A stretch of DNA of 5,601 nucleotides, taken from Clostridiales bacterium. GTDB taxonomy: Bacteria; Bacillota; Clostridia; Lachnospirales; WQUN01. Positions within the stretch are counted from its first letter, which is position 1. The number at the start of each line of letters is the position of its first letter. The DNA is taken from assembly GCA_031273705.1 (NCBI GenBank), contig JAISRJ010000232.1:1-5601 (forward strand), written 5' to 3'. The position numbers were made by a program, and so were the translations under genes. This document shows positions 5,331 to 5,601 of this stretch, in pieces. The notes beneath the pieces are model-generated. The model saw nothing but the letters and a program-made list of their open reading frames with translations. It was not told the origin of the DNA and ran no database searches.

Positions 5331-5601
5331 ATGATAGATAAAGTCTTTTTTTTCTATGTCTTGTTTTGCGTCGCGCTGTCGTTTTCGTACAGAGAGTACG
5401 TAAACGGCGGACGGGACGCTTTTTTACTGCGGTGCGGTTTGATATTTACACTGGCGGCGGATTTCTTCATGCTGATAGTATATAATAATCCGCTTGGACT
5501 GGCGTGTTTTATCACCGCCCAGACATTCTACACCTGCCGGCATATGGAAAAACCGCGCTTGCTCGGCGCGTTGTTCGGATTGTATTTGCTCGTATTCTTT
5601 G
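5331..5601 (+). CDS. Multi-pass membrane protein, N-terminal part, possibly YhhN/lysoplasmalogenase-like
   Basis: An open frame of 90 residues runs off the window end without a stop. Hydrophobic segments at about residues 5-20, 31-50, 53-68 and 77-90 indicate a multi-pass inner-membrane protein. The motif around LAADFFMLIV (41-50) followed by PLGLACFITAQTFYTCR (54-70) resembles the paired helices of YhhN/TMEM86 proteins, with an aspartate in one helix and GLxxFxxxxxFY in the next. Characterised members hydrolyse lysoplasmalogens, and many bacterial ones are uncharacterised. ATG 5331 is the only usable start, since a stop lies three codons upstream in frame. The ribosome-binding AAAGGA at 5312-5317 is 13 nt away, which is long, so translation may be modest. 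The membrane call is good; the family call is tentative. Confidence 0.6.
   Translation, partial: MIDKVFFFYVLFCVALSFSYREYVNGGRDAFLLRCGLIFTLAADFFMLIVYNNPLGLACFITAQTFYTCRHMEKPRLLGALFGLYLLVFF

Overview
The window looks like chromosome of an endospore-forming member of the Bacillota, probably Clostridia-like. The main support is a YhcN/YlaJ-type sporulation lipoprotein. It is backed by purine-rich Shine-Dalgarno sequences, a consensus sigma-A type promoter, and an oxidoreductase and an aconitase-like hydratase of types common in anaerobic Firmicutes. The species cannot be named from the sequence.

Layout. Positions 1-234 are the end of an ISAs1-family insertion sequence. It reads leftward out of the window and includes the first 58 codons of its transposase and a terminal repeat starting CAGGG at 234. 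Positions 235-803 are AT-rich and hold no recognisable gene. They do hold three separate short-repeat clusters: 13-mers carrying DnaA-box-like TTTTCCACA, three tandem TTATATTTTG(T)GAG units, and an operator-like pair of ACGAACGTGATTT. These lead into a near-perfect promoter, TTGACA - 17 bp - TACAAT.

Three genes follow on the plus strand with short gaps of 67 and 33 bp, so they may be co-transcribed. The first is a FAD/NAD(P)-dependent oxidoreductase of the glycerol-metabolism-associated type, fused to a C-terminal DUF1667 domain with four cysteines in an iron-sulfur-like pattern (804-2210). The second is a YhcN/YlaJ-like lipoprotein (2278-2814). The third is a full-length aconitase-superfamily hydratase of the YbhJ-like type (2848-5115). 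The hydratase frame has no ATG, GTG or TTG where the family N-terminus begins. A strong Shine-Dalgarno sits 6 nt before an ATC codon, which suggests initiation at AUC or a mutated start.

The gap after the hydratase gene is mostly one imperfect palindrome of about 164 bp (5121-5284) with a perfect GC-rich hairpin at its centre. It may be a MITE-like or ERIC-like element or a structured RNA. The window ends in the 5' part of a multi-pass membrane protein, tentatively YhhN/lysoplasmalogenase-like (5331 onward).

How the genes work together is uncertain. The oxidoreductase and hydratase suggest central or redox metabolism and the lipoprotein suggests sporulation, but no single pathway is shown by the sequence. 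The best leads are the AUC start, the large palindrome, the oxidoreductase-DUF1667 fusion, and the repeat-rich upstream region.
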